From positions 4,588,001 through 4,652,000 of the forward strand of contig NZ_CP146963.1 of assembly GCF_037113525.1 (NCBI RefSeq): DNA of 64,000 bases. Reading direction: 5' to 3'. The notes under the pieces were generated by a model, which was given only the letters and a program-made list of their open reading frames with translations, was not told the origin of the DNA and ran no database searches. Origin of the DNA: Butyrivibrio fibrisolvens. GTDB taxonomy: Bacteria; Bacillota; Clostridia; Lachnospirales; Lachnospiraceae. Positions 17,418 through 25,531 of this stretch are shown here, one piece after another. The position numbers and the translations under genes are program-made. How positions within the stretch are numbered: position 1 is the first letter of the stretch; each line of letters starts with the position of its first letter.

Positions 17418-18703
17418 CAGATACCACCTTCCCAGAGTTCATCGATCTTGGACTGTACATAGGATGACTCCTCTTCATTCAGGCTTCGACCATTTTGAAG
17501 ATTATAAAATTCATCAAAAAGATCCAAAGGTGACTTTTTTTCTACTTCATCGGGAATCTCATTGTTGTAAACAGATCTCGTGCGAAGGTTATCATAATCA
17601 AGCTTCATGATATTGGGATAGATAGACCTGAGCCTTCCAAGCGCATCCGGAACATCTTCTTCATCAGTGAGAGTTACGTGAAGATAATCCTGTGTGTTTG
17701 TATCTGCATAATTATTTTTTGCAGTAAGCTCAAGATATGTTCCCTTTATTTCACGCATATCTTTTTGAGGCTTAAGCGGCACAAGCTCAATTTCAGTATT
17801 TCCTTTTTCCTTAAAGGTTATGACTGGAACACTCTTATCCTGACTACATTCTGAAAAAGAGTATTTGAGCATAGTTCCGCAATATCTTACAGTTTCTTTG
17901 CCGCCGATTATCTGGGGAGTATGGATATGGCCAAGTGCCACATAATCAAATCCGGCAAAAGAATCTGCGCTAATTCCATCAACTCCGCCAACATTTATTT
18001 CTTCGGAATCACTTCTTGATGCACCGGTTACGAACTGGTGAGCCATAATGATATTGCGATCATTTTCATTAACATCGCAATTATCCAGAACATAATCGAT
18101 TGCCTCCTGATATCCTGTTATTTTCTCATTATTTTTTTCTTTACTCTTATCTTCTGTTTCTTGATTTTCGTTTTTTTCTATTGTTTCTTCGATGTTGTCT
18201 TTATTATCTGCAATCAGTTCTTTAATTTCTTCATCTGAGACTTCTTCAAGATTTTCTTCGAAGCTCGCTTTTTCAGGAAGCATATGTGCTCTGACAATCG
18301 TGGGCTTCAAAAATGGCAACATGAAAATATGGACAGGGCCAAATTCATCCTCAAGATCTATTCTCGGAACAGTTCCGTCAAAAGTTCCACCAAAATAGAT
18401 CCCGCTTCCTTCCATCAGCCTTGAACCAAAAGATAGTCTTTCCTGGGAATCGTGATTACCGGAGATAATATATACTTTAAATCCTAAGTTTGAAAGTTTT
18501 GTGAGAAATGAGTCAAAGAGTGCTACAGACTCAGCAGGTGGAACCTGTCTGTCATAGATATCTCCCGAGATCATGATCCCATCAACAGATTTTTCTCTTG
18601 CAATATCAATAAGCTGATCAAGCATATACTTTTGGTCATCATAAAGATCAAATTCGTATACCTTGATTCCAAGATGCAGATCTGATAAATGCATTAGGCG
18701 CAT
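17417..18703 (-). CDS. sbcD: Exonuclease SbcCD, nuclease subunit
   Basis: A 428-aa Mre11-type phosphoesterase. Metal-binding motifs are in order: DLHLG (residues 7-11), GDIYD, GNHDS and GHIHTPQ. A Glu/Lys/Asn-rich insertion of about 50 residues (around 145-195) is not part of the conserved core. GGGAGGAG lies upstream of the ATG at 18703. It forms the complex with SbcC, encoded directly downstream with a TGATG overlap. Confidence 0.96.
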   Translation of the reverse strand: MRLMHLSDLHLGIKVYEFDLYDDQKYMLDQLIDIAREKSVDGIMISGDIYDRQVPPAESVALFDSFLTKLSNLGFKVYIISGNHDSQERLSFGSRLMEGSGIYFGGTFDGTVPRIDLEDEFGPVHIFMLPFLKPTIVRAHMLPEKASFEENLEEVSDEEIKELIADNKDNIEETIEKNENQETEDKSKEKNNEKITGYQEAIDYVLDNCDVNENDRNIIMAHQFVTGASRSDSEEINVGGVDGISADSFAGFDYVALGHIHTPQIIGGKETVRYCGTMLKYSFSECSQDKSVPVITFKEKGNTEIELVPLKPQKDMREIKGTYLELTAKNNYADTNTQDYLHVTLTDEEDVPDALGRLRSIYPNIMKLDYDNLRTRSVYNNEIPDEVEKKSPLDLFDEFYNLQNGRSLNEEESSYVQSKIDELWEGGI

Positions 18704-18780
18704 TAAAATAACTCCTCCCAGTACTAGTCCCCAAAATCCCCATCAATTAGTAATATCCCAAAGATAAAACAACTAAGGCT

Positions 18781-18807
18781 AAAAAAGCGCCGACTAAAAG
18801 TCGGCGC
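18781..18807 (-). terminator. Intrinsic terminator after repB
   Basis: A perfect 8-bp GC-rich stem GCGCCGAC/GTCGGCGC (18787-18794 with 18800-18807) with a 5-nt loop, followed on the minus strand by TTTTTT (18786-18781). It begins 8 nt after the repB stop and separates repB from sbcD. Confidence 0.9.
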
Positions 18808-18814
18808 ATAAGTC

Positions 18815-20008
18815 TTAATTCTCTACGAATCTCTTTTCAAGTTCTTCAAAATCGTAGGTGTTTTGCTCAAAATCAGCATCCGACGCACCCGAAACGTTCT
18901 CGGTATAGCCATTCTTGATCGCACTTATCATCCATCCAACAATATTATCAATTCGTCCGGACTTTCTGGAAATACCATAAGCGTAACGAACTTTTTTCAT
19001 ATCCATGCCTGCTGCTTCTAAGATTGCCTTAGCATCACTTGCTGTGATCTTCTCGCTGAAGAGCTGCTGCATTTCATCGATCTGCTCGAAGATATCCTTC
19101 TTTGGAGCATCCTCAACTTCTTTAGCTTTTTCATGTCCGACTCTGGAAAGTTTGAAACAGATACTTACAACCTTTCCGCCGCGGCCCATCCTTACTGGCT
19201 TATAGTCTACATGGATACTGGATTTTTTATTAAGTTCCTTTTTAGCTCTTTCAAGAGCGTATCTTCTGAAGTCTGTATAGTTAGACATCTTGTTGATACC
19301 ACTCTCTTCAGCCTTCTTTTCGATCTTTTCATAGTCAGGAGATTCTTTTTTCAGAGCTTTAGCAATATCTGCATTCTCCTGGGGATCGATAATTCCAAGC
19401 ATGAGCTTAAGATCAGTGAGTTCGTAGGTCACTTCATAAGGACCTTCGGAATGACTGATCGCACGCTGATAATCCATTTCAGCTTTAAGTACTTCGTAAA
19501 GTCTATATGTGTATATGCTTGTAAAAGTTAAAGATTCTGACAGGTTCAAAACGGTATAGTTGTTCTTGAGACCTGTGATATATTTCTTGATCTTACTGTT
19601 GTATCGAAGTGTAAGTCTGCCATCGTGAAAAGTAACATCAGTGATAACATTTGATGCTTCGATCTTCTGCTCTTCCTTGTCTTTGTATATAATACGCCAG
19701 TCAAGAAGAGATGCCTTATTCTTCTGAGGCTCAACAAGTGCAACGATCTGATCGTAAAAAGATCCGTTGTTTCTGCCGAGCGCTTTACGCAAATAGGTTC
19801 CGGGAATAATCGCTTCCAGACTTCCATCGTCAAGTTCTTTTGCCATCAGGATACCAATAGCAAAAAGCTTCTGGCCAAGAAGAGTAGATTTACCCTTTGC
19901 GGTGATCAGAGTATTGGACTTCTTGTACGTAACATTGCTGAGCATCGTACTGTTTTCAGTATTTTTCGTCTTAGATTCCAATTTTCTCTTACTAACCCCC
20001 ATATCCAT
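18815..20008 (-). CDS. repB: Rep_3 family replication initiator (RepB-like)
   Basis: A 397-aa initiator of the iteron-plasmid type. Two winged-helix units are recognisable: the first includes LSESLTFTSIYTYRLYEVLK (about residues 152-171), and the second ends in YTDFRRYALERAKKELN (about residues 242-258), the usual Rep_3 DNA-contact region. The C-terminal 100 residues are not conserved in the family as far as I can judge. The start overlaps one iteron-like TTCC box (20008), so self-repression at its own promoter is plausible. The iteron array lies directly upstream. No parA or parB gene is visible next to it. The start could also be at 20002. Confidence 0.88.
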   Translation of the reverse strand: MDMGVSKRKLESKTKNTENSTMLSNVTYKKSNTLITAKGKSTLLGQKLFAIGILMAKELDDGSLEAIIPGTYLRKALGRNNGSFYDQIVALVEPQKNKASLLDWRIIYKDKEEQKIEASNVITDVTFHDGRLTLRYNSKIKKYITGLKNNYTVLNLSESLTFTSIYTYRLYEVLKAEMDYQRAISHSEGPYEVTYELTDLKLMLGIIDPQENADIAKALKKESPDYEKIEKKAEESGINKMSNYTDFRRYALERAKKELNKKSSIHVDYKPVRMGRGGKVVSICFKLSRVGHEKAKEVEDAPKKDIFEQIDEMQQLFSEKITASDAKAILEAAGMDMKKVRYAYGISRKSGRIDNIVGWMISAIKNGYTENVSGASDADFEQNTYDFEELEKRFVEN

Positions 20009-21012
20009 TCCAATTTAGTCTTAGTTTATAAGTAAAATCATTATACTCAAAAGACCATGCCCCCGCAATAGCATTCCATTTTACTCGTACTTTCGAAATC
20101 TTCCAAAATTCGGCATGTCTGATTCCAAAATTCGGCAAGAGTTAATTAATTCATTCCAAAATCAGACAGATGTATACCATTTTCATTCCAAAATCAACCA
20201 CAACTAATTCTAAAAAAAAATTTCAAAAAATATTTCCAGAAATTCCATCTTCCAAAATGCACCACGATAAATTCCAAATAAACCATTAATTCATTCCAAA
20301 AAACACCAGATCATTAATTTGGTAATGTATAAAATGATAATTTAAACAATTACATTTTTAACAATTAAATCTCTAAAACGTCATTTTTTCACTTAGTACG
20401 CTAAAATTGGAATGAAGAATCCAGTTTTTTCCGCACTTTCACGCCCATTAATTCCAATTAATTCCACATCTTTATTCCAAAACTCACCATATCTTCTTAG
20501 CATAGTAAACGTATAAGACCCGGAGTTATTAATTTTGCCCTTTTTCATAGTTTTTTGTTCCAAAATTCACCACCTCTTACGTATTTTTATTCCAGATCAC
20601 ACTCAAACTTTAGGTTTTTTATTCCAAAAAGCAGCAGAATTTATAGGTGTAATATTCCGAATTTAATCACATCTTTGTATTTTCATTCCAGAATTACGCA
20701 CAACTTAGCTCTGGATTTTCCAAATATTACCACATCTTCGTTTTACAAATTCCATTTTTACACACAAGTTTTACCCATTTATTCCAAAAAAAAGCACATC
20801 TTTGCCTTTTTCATAACCCCCGCAAGACCTGTTAGATTCTGGATTCCAGAAGAAAACCCATATTTTCCCGCACAAAACATATTCTTTTTCCAAAAACCAC
20901 CAGAACTTACCCTTTCAGAAGCCTTCCATAACGCACCATAACGTTTTCCTAAGTTCAACATAAATTTATCCAAAAATGAACCACCTTTATTCCAAAAAAC
21001 AACATATCTTTT
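20008..21012. repeat. Iteron array: putative replication origin
   Basis: Over 20 direct repeats in one orientation, consensus about TTCCAAAA-N3-ACCACATCTT. TTCC boxes start at 20101, 20123, 20154, 20186, 20250, 20272 and 20294 (left cluster; several exactly 22 nt apart) and at 20558, 20590, 20622, 20655, 20686, 20718, 20750 and 20782 (right cluster; 31-33 nt apart), then 20844, 20888, 20924, 20946, 20968 (ATCC) and 20990 (last four 22 nt apart). Spacings near 22 and 32 nt are two and three helical turns, so all boxes face one side of the DNA. Between the clusters (20310-20400) is a very AT-rich stretch fit for strand opening. No real gene is present, and no clear DnaA box was seen. Confidence 0.88.
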
Positions 21013-21590
21013 TCTGGAAAAGGCTTAAAATACGCGGTTTTCGAGCTGCGCTAAATAAAAAAAGAATTGTTGTATTAATCTTTAATTAAGCAACAGTGAC
21101 ACATACGCTCCTTTTACTTTTCAAAAAAATCTGTTTGGCACTTAGAAAAGGGGTGTGGAGAGGCGAACACTATCGAAAAAACGATCAAATACGCAAAGCG
21201 AGGGGAATTAAACAAGAGGGCGCGGGGCGCAGTATAAATATACACCGGCAGGCCAAAAAGTTTACAATAGGGCCGGGCGACAAATTATACAAAAGGGCGC
21301 CGGGGGCGCCAAAAAAGATGATGGCAAATATACATAATAATGCTATTTAGGAAAAATACTGCCAGGCGGAGTGAAAAAATCATCCTCCGGCCGCGGACAT
21401 GATGTATGATAATCGTTAGGGGATAACGAAAAATTCCCGGCGAAAACTTGTACTTGTTTCATAATGAGAAATACATATTTGAATTAATAATGTTTGAAAA
21501 AAATAAAGCTTCCAATTAATGTCAGAAAAAAGCTTAGCACAAATGATATTTTTAATTGATCACTTCAAAAAAACAACAGAGGACCATTTC
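21013..21590. other. Intergenic region with a G-rich segment
   Basis: No convincing gene; an 84-codon plus frame at 21096-21350 has no ribosome binding site and an odd composition. From about 21140 to 21440 the plus strand becomes G-rich with A runs, unlike all neighbouring spacers. It contains two GGCGCC hexamers separated by GGG (21296-21310) followed by AAAAAA, and the inverted repeat TCGTTA-N5-TAACGA (21413-21429). It may belong to the replication or control region. A promoter for the next gene is likely but not clear. Confidence 0.5.
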
Positions 21591-22403
21591 ATGGAAAATG
21601 ATTATTCAATACTGGTTGGCCACGTTAAGGATCTGGCCGGCAGAGCTTACCAAAATGATTACACTACGCACACAAACTTCCTGGGACTTTCTGAACTTGC
21701 AGCTGTGCTTGATGAAATAAATAAAAACGGCGGCTCTGTAAGTAACCAGGTCTATAACGGCGTAAAGTTTACATTATATGGCGGCTACGAAGACAGCGAG
21801 CGAAACGTTCTTTGCTTTCTGCCCTCCTATCTCGATGCCGAAAATTTAAAACTTCAGGAAGACGAAGGTGGATCCATCGTATCCTGCCTTAAAGTTATGC
21901 CCGTAAATGCAAAATTTGCAGACAAACTTACTCATAGAGATTTTCTTGGCAGCCTTATGAACCTCGGAATCGAAAGAGATATCATAGGTGATATCCTCGT
22001 TTCGGAAGATGGACAGGTTGCATATTTATACATCCTAAAAGATATGGAAGAACTAATTTGTAAGGAACTCATCCGCATCAAACACACTTCTGTAAAATGT
22101 ATTCCTGTTCTTAATAAAGAATGTGACGTGAGACCTTCCTTCGAAGAAGTTTCCGGATCTGTTGCATCCGAAAGACTTGATGCGATTCTTGCTTTTGTCT
22201 ACCACATATCCAGAAGCCAGGCTCAGGAACTCGTATCTAGGCAGCTCGTATTCATCGACGGTCGCACTGCTTACAGTGCAGGTTACGACCTAAAAGAAGG
22301 AGCACGCGTTTCCGTAAGAGGCCACGGCAAATTCAAATACCTCGGCCAGAACGGCAACACAAGAAAAGGAAGACTTATGGTTAAAGTTGCTGTATACAAA
22401 TGA
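21591..22403 (+). CDS. S4-domain RNA-binding protein, YlmH type
   Basis: A 270-aa protein with the layout of YlmH/RqcP2: an N-terminal domain of unknown detail (residues 1-170) and a C-terminal S4 RNA-binding domain (about 185-250: SERLDAILAFVYHISRSQA and FIDGRTAYSAGYDLKEGARV). Family members bind ribosomes or the large subunit, and are linked to nascent-chain quality control and cell division in other Firmicutes. The ATG at 21591 has AGAGGA at a good distance; the in-frame ATG at 21519 has none. In many Firmicutes this gene sits in the division cluster, but here it is first after the origin. Confidence 0.85.
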   Translation: MENDYSILVGHVKDLAGRAYQNDYTTHTNFLGLSELAAVLDEINKNGGSVSNQVYNGVKFTLYGGYEDSERNVLCFLPSYLDAENLKLQEDEGGSIVSCLKVMPVNAKFADKLTHRDFLGSLMNLGIERDIIGDILVSEDGQVAYLYILKDMEELICKELIRIKHTSVKCIPVLNKECDVRPSFEEVSGSVASERLDAILAFVYHISRSQAQELVSRQLVFIDGRTAYSAGYDLKEGARVSVRGHGKFKYLGQNGNTRKGRLMVKVAVYK

Positions 22404-22460
22404 TATTTATGTCTCTTATTTCCCGATTGTTGCAGAAAGCTTACTGAAAATGAAAGAAGT

Positions 22461-22589
22461 ATGGCAAAAGCTTTCAATGATCAAAGAAGACGTCAAAACG
22501 AAACTGTACTTAATGAAATAACTACAAGGTTTCGCCGTGCAACTGATGTTAAGTTCTTTGATGAAATACTTGAGGAATACAGCCTATGA
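22461..22589 (+). CDS. Small protein, first of a coupled pair
   Basis: A 42-residue ORF (starts MAKAFNDQRRRQNETVLNEI) with GAAAG just upstream. Its TGA overlaps the ATG of the next gene (ATGA at 22586-22589), which argues for real translation and coupling. It is charged and helical in appearance. The size and arrangement recall toxin-antitoxin operons, but no family is recognised. Confidence 0.55.
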   Translation: MAKAFNDQRRRQNETVLNEITTRFRRATDVKFFDEILEEYSL

Positions 22590-23005
22590 GACTTACCAGT
22601 TCAGATACTTTTACATGCGAAATGTCTGCAAGACTCTTTGGACTATCAGTTAAAAGAGGCTATGATTCAGTAGATTTTGTAGACAAGCTTATGCATTCTG
22701 AGCTTGCAGAGCATCTATATAAAAAAGACCAAAGTCCAATGTGGCTTGGTGAAGCTTATCTTTTGAGCACTTTAGAAACAGAATGCACCATAAAGCAAGG
22801 GCCGTCTTATGATCTGGATATGATGGAGTGGGCAGGATGGCTTTTTAAATACTGGAGTATCGCTTATCCTGATGAGACTCCGATGAATATTTATACACAA
22901 GCACCTATTGAAAAACTCAATACTATGTATATTGGTTTACACGTAATGTCTCCTGATCTTCAAATCGAAGATATCAAAGAACTATACAAAGAAAACCAAA
23001 ACTAA
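22586..23005 (+). CDS. Hypothetical protein, second of a coupled pair
   Basis: A 139-aa acidic soluble protein of unknown function. Visible features are two Cys residues, several Trp and Tyr in the middle (EWAGWLFKYWSIAYPDETP), and a C-terminal helix ending IKELYKENQN. No signal peptide or membrane segment. Start codon overlap with the upstream 42-aa ORF suggests that the two proteins are made together. I cannot name a domain; an accessory stress or toxin-antitoxin role is only a guess from the arrangement. Confidence 0.7.
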   Translation: MRLTSSDTFTCEMSARLFGLSVKRGYDSVDFVDKLMHSELAEHLYKKDQSPMWLGEAYLLSTLETECTIKQGPSYDLDMMEWAGWLFKYWSIAYPDETPMNIYTQAPIEKLNTMYIGLHVMSPDLQIEDIKELYKENQN

Positions 23006-23083
23006 AACACCTCAATCTTCGAATTCTTCTAGAAATTTACTATCTATCTTTATTTATATTCCTTATAAGGTCTTTAACTTGGA

Positions 23084-23302
23084 TATTCCGGATAGTGGTA
23101 GTTTATAAATGATTTTTGCGTCTTTAAAAAGTGTTATTAAATTCAAGAGCTTGATAGATGGAAACTTATAGTCTGCTTGGGATCCACCTGTCTGAGCGAA
23201 GCGAGTTTGGATCCCAGACTATAAGCTTCCAGATATTAAGCCTTGAATTATAACACTTTTTTTGACGCAAAAAACATTTATAAACTGCCACTATCTGGAA
23301 TA
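23084..23302. repeat. Long-hairpin element, family B copy 2
   Basis: About 219 nt, nearly the same length as copy 1 and in the opposite orientation. Outer arm TATTCCGGATAGTGGTAGTT pairs with its partner ending at 23302; inner blocks pair through AAGTGTTAT and CTTATAGTCTG sections. The core is framed by GGATCC (23180-23185 and 23209-23214) and contains GAGCGAAGCGAGT, the complement of the copy 1 core. Like copy 1, the arms differ in sequence while pairing is kept. It separates the small gene pair from the fatty acid cluster. Confidence 0.85.
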
Positions 23303-23364
23303 GGCAAAGTCTAAATCTCCTCAAAAGTTTATCAATAAAATATTAAAAAGTTTTAAGTCTTATA

Positions 23365-23419
23365 TTGACATCTTTGGAAACTAGTTATAATATTTTAATC
23401 AGTTTTAAGATGCTTAAAA
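23365..23419 (+). promoter_or_regulatory. acpP promoter with downstream palindrome
   Basis: TTGACA (23365-23370) is followed by TATAATAT at 23386-23393; the spacer is 15 nt to TATAAT or 17 nt to TAATAT. A perfect inverted repeat TTTTAAG-ATG-CTTAAAA (23403-23419) lies at or just after the expected start of transcription and could be an operator. It does not match the FapR consensus and only loosely recalls FabT (MarR-type) sites. Confidence 0.6.
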
Positions 23420-23422
23420 TAA

Positions 23423-23509
23423 TTTAATTAAAGAAACTTTATCATATGGTTCTGTGAACTACGTGATAAAACATAGAGTTATACGATATGTAGTTGTTTC
23501 TTAATTAAA
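23423..23509 (+). ncRNA. Structured acpP leader, possible cis-regulatory RNA
   Basis: The mRNA leader can fold into a closed multibranch structure. P1 pairs 23423-23437 with 23496-23509 (13-14 bp, one bulged A). Inside it, P2 pairs 23438-23445 with 23463-23470 and is capped by GTTC-TGT-GAAC (23449-23459). P3 pairs ACATA with TATGT (23471-23491). This makes a three-way junction about 25 nt before the ribosome binding site AAGGAGG. No known riboswitch was recognised. Confidence 0.55.
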
Positions 23510-23548
23510 TGAAAACAATTTTTCATTATTAATAAGGAGGAAACTAAA

Positions 23549-23782
23549 ATGAATTTCGAAGACGTTAAGAAGATTATTGTAGACACACTTGGATGCGACG
23601 AGGATAAGGTTACAGAGAACGCTTCTCTTACAGAAGATCTTGAAGCAGATTCACTTGATCTTGTTGAGCTTCACATGGCTCTTGAAGATGCTATTGGAAC
23701 AAAGATTCCTGATGAAGTAATCGCTAAGCTTGATACAGTTGGTAAGGTGGTTGCTTACCTTAAAGAGAACAAAGTAGCTTAA
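23549..23782 (+). CDS. acpP: Acyl carrier protein
   Basis: A 77-aa acidic protein that carries growing fatty acyl chains. The 4'-phosphopantetheine attachment serine is Ser35 in EADSLDLVEL. Length and helix pattern are standard. AAGGAGG lies 8 nt before the ATG. It is the first gene of the fatty acid cluster and has its own strong promoter and structured leader, fitting its need for high expression. Confidence 0.97.
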   Translation: MNFEDVKKIIVDTLGCDEDKVTENASLTEDLEADSLDLVELHMALEDAIGTKIPDEVIAKLDTVGKVVAYLKENKVA

Positions 23783-23850
23783 CCTTTTATGTATGGCGTC
23801 AAAAGGTACTTTTGGCGCCTGCATCATATCATTGAAAGGATTTTATTCCT

Positions 23851-24687
23851 ATGAGTATACAGGATAAACTTTTCATTACATGTCCTTCCTGTGAACGCAG
23901 ACAGCTGATCCCCAAGTGGGAGAAACTTCTTTATGTATGCCCTGTCTGCGGCAAGTACCTTCCTTTGAGTGCGGAAACCCGCCTTAAGGCTGTATTCGAT
24001 ACAGGTACAATGAAGGAGATGGATTCAAAAATGTCTCCGGCAGATCCGCTTAATTTCCCAGAATATGAAGAAAAAGTTGAAAAACAGCAGAAAAAGACAG
24101 GCATGAAGGAATCAGCCGTATGTGCTACAGGCCGCATTGGTGGTATCAAAGCAGTATGCGTTGTTCTTGATTCACACTTTTTCATGGGATCAATGTCCAG
24201 CGTTGTTGGAGAGAAAGTTACAAGAGCAATTGAATATGCAACCCAGAAGAAAAGACCCCTTATCATCTTCTCAGCAAGTGGCGGCGCCAGAATGCAGGAA
24301 GGTATCTACTCTCTCATGCAGATGGCCAAAACAGCTGATGCTATTGAAGAGTTTTCAAGAAACGGCGGTCTTTATATAAGTTATCTGACACATCCTACTA
24401 CTGGCGGTGTCACAGCTTCTTTTGCCACACTTGGAGACATAACACTTGCTGAGCCCGGCGCCCTTGTTGGATTTGCAGGACCAAGAGTTATCGAACAGAC
24501 AATAGGCAAGAAGCTCCCCAAGGGATTCCAGAGAGCTGAATATCTTGAATCACACGGCTTTGTTGACAAGATAGTTGAACGAAAAGATATGCGTGATACC
24601 CTGATAGATCTTCTAAAACTCCACCAGGGAAGCGAACATCACGGCATAACTCTTCTTCAGAAAAAGGAGGTAGCATTCGGTGAATAA
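23851..24687 (+). CDS. accD: Acetyl-CoA carboxylase carboxyltransferase, beta subunit
   Basis: A 278-aa protein that, with AccA, moves the carboxyl group from biotin to acetyl-CoA to make malonyl-CoA. The N-terminal zinc ribbon has two CxxC pairs (CPSC and CPVC, residues 11-34). The crotonase-like fold has SGGARMQEG and GFAGPRVIEQT motifs. The C-terminus overlaps the accA start by 8 nt, so the subunits are likely made in equal amounts. Confidence 0.96.
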   Translation: MSIQDKLFITCPSCERRQLIPKWEKLLYVCPVCGKYLPLSAETRLKAVFDTGTMKEMDSKMSPADPLNFPEYEEKVEKQQKKTGMKESAVCATGRIGGIKAVCVVLDSHFFMGSMSSVVGEKVTRAIEYATQKKRPLIIFSASGGARMQEGIYSLMQMAKTADAIEEFSRNGGLYISYLTHPTTGGVTASFATLGDITLAEPGALVGFAGPRVIEQTIGKKLPKGFQRAEYLESHGFVDKIVERKDMRDTLIDLLKLHQGSEHHGITLLQKKEVAFGE

Positions 24688-25513
24688 TAATCTTACACCA
24701 CATCAGCGCGTTTCTATTGAACGTTCAATTGCAAGACCTCATATTGAAGACTTTATAGAGCATCTTTTTTCAGATTTTTTTGAGCAAAAAGGTGATCACC
24801 TTTTTGATGAAGACAAGAGCATCTTCGGCGGAATTGCCCGTTTTAACGGACGTCCCGTAACAGTCCTTGGCCATCGTAAGGGTCATACTGTTCAGGAAAA
24901 TATGGATTATAACTTCGGAATGCCGCGTCCTGAAGGATATAGAAAGGCCTTAAGGATCATGCAACAGGCAGATAAGTTTCACCGTCCTATCATCACTTTT
25001 GTTGACACACCAGGAGCATATCCCGGTAAAGAAGCTGAAGAACACGGGCAGGGTGAAGCCATTGCAAGAAATCTTGCTGCCATGTCACATCTTTCTGTTC
25101 CTGTTATCACGATCGTTACAGGCGAAGGAAACTCCGGCGGTGCTCTTGCAATAAGCGTTGCCAACAGAGTCATCATGCTTGAAAACGCAGTATATTCAGT
25201 TCTTTCACCTGAAGGCTTTGCTTCCATACTGTGGAAGGATTCAGGAAGAGCTGAGGAAGCGTGCGAGCTTATGAAGATGACTTCCTATGATCTTAAAGAG
25301 GCAGGTTTTTGCGATGAGATCATCGAAGAGCCTGAAGGCGGAATGCAGGTAGATTCTGAAGATGTATATGAGAATCTTTCTATAGCAATAGAAAAGGCTC
25401 TCACAGCTTATTCGAGAATGAATGCAAAAGATATCATTGCCGACAGGCACGAAAAGTACAGGAATATAGGTGAGGTAAAAGAGCCTGTATCCTTTTTCCG
25501 CAAAAAGGCCTGA
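24680..25513 (+). CDS. accA: Acetyl-CoA carboxylase carboxyltransferase, alpha subunit
   Basis: A 277-aa partner of AccD. Recognisable parts are the N-terminal region RPHIEDFIEHLFSDF, the active-site stretch FVDTPGAYPGKEAEEHGQG and GEGNSGGALAI. Translation starts at GTG (24680) with AAAGGAGG 9 nt upstream, inside the end of accD. The biotin carrier (AccB) and biotin carboxylase (AccC) that complete the enzyme are not in this cluster. Confidence 0.96.
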   Translation: MNNNLTPHQRVSIERSIARPHIEDFIEHLFSDFFEQKGDHLFDEDKSIFGGIARFNGRPVTVLGHRKGHTVQENMDYNFGMPRPEGYRKALRIMQQADKFHRPIITFVDTPGAYPGKEAEEHGQGEAIARNLAAMSHLSVPVITIVTGEGNSGGALAISVANRVIMLENAVYSVLSPEGFASILWKDSGRAEEACELMKMTSYDLKEAGFCDEIIEEPEGGMQVDSEDVYENLSIAIEKALTAYSRMNAKDIIADRHEKYRNIGEVKEPVSFFRKKA

Positions 25514-25531
25514 AAGGAAATTTAACTAATA

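Noticed and set aside
18815..20008. repB as part of a prophage or phage replication module
   Set aside because: No phage structural, integrase or lysis genes are seen, and the flanking genes are housekeeping.
20555..20941. 128-codon plus ORF in the origin region
   Set aside because: It is the translation of the iteron array; no ribosome binding site, composition follows the repeats.
20101..21012. Regular short repeats considered as a CRISPR array
   Set aside because: Repeats are degenerate, about 22 nt, sometimes directly abutting, the gaps are T-rich and not unique spacers, no cas genes are near, and a Rep initiator gene is adjacent. Iterons explain it better.
21096..21350. 84-codon plus ORF
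   Set aside because: No ribosome binding site and a composition dictated by the G-rich segment (many Arg, Lys and Gly).
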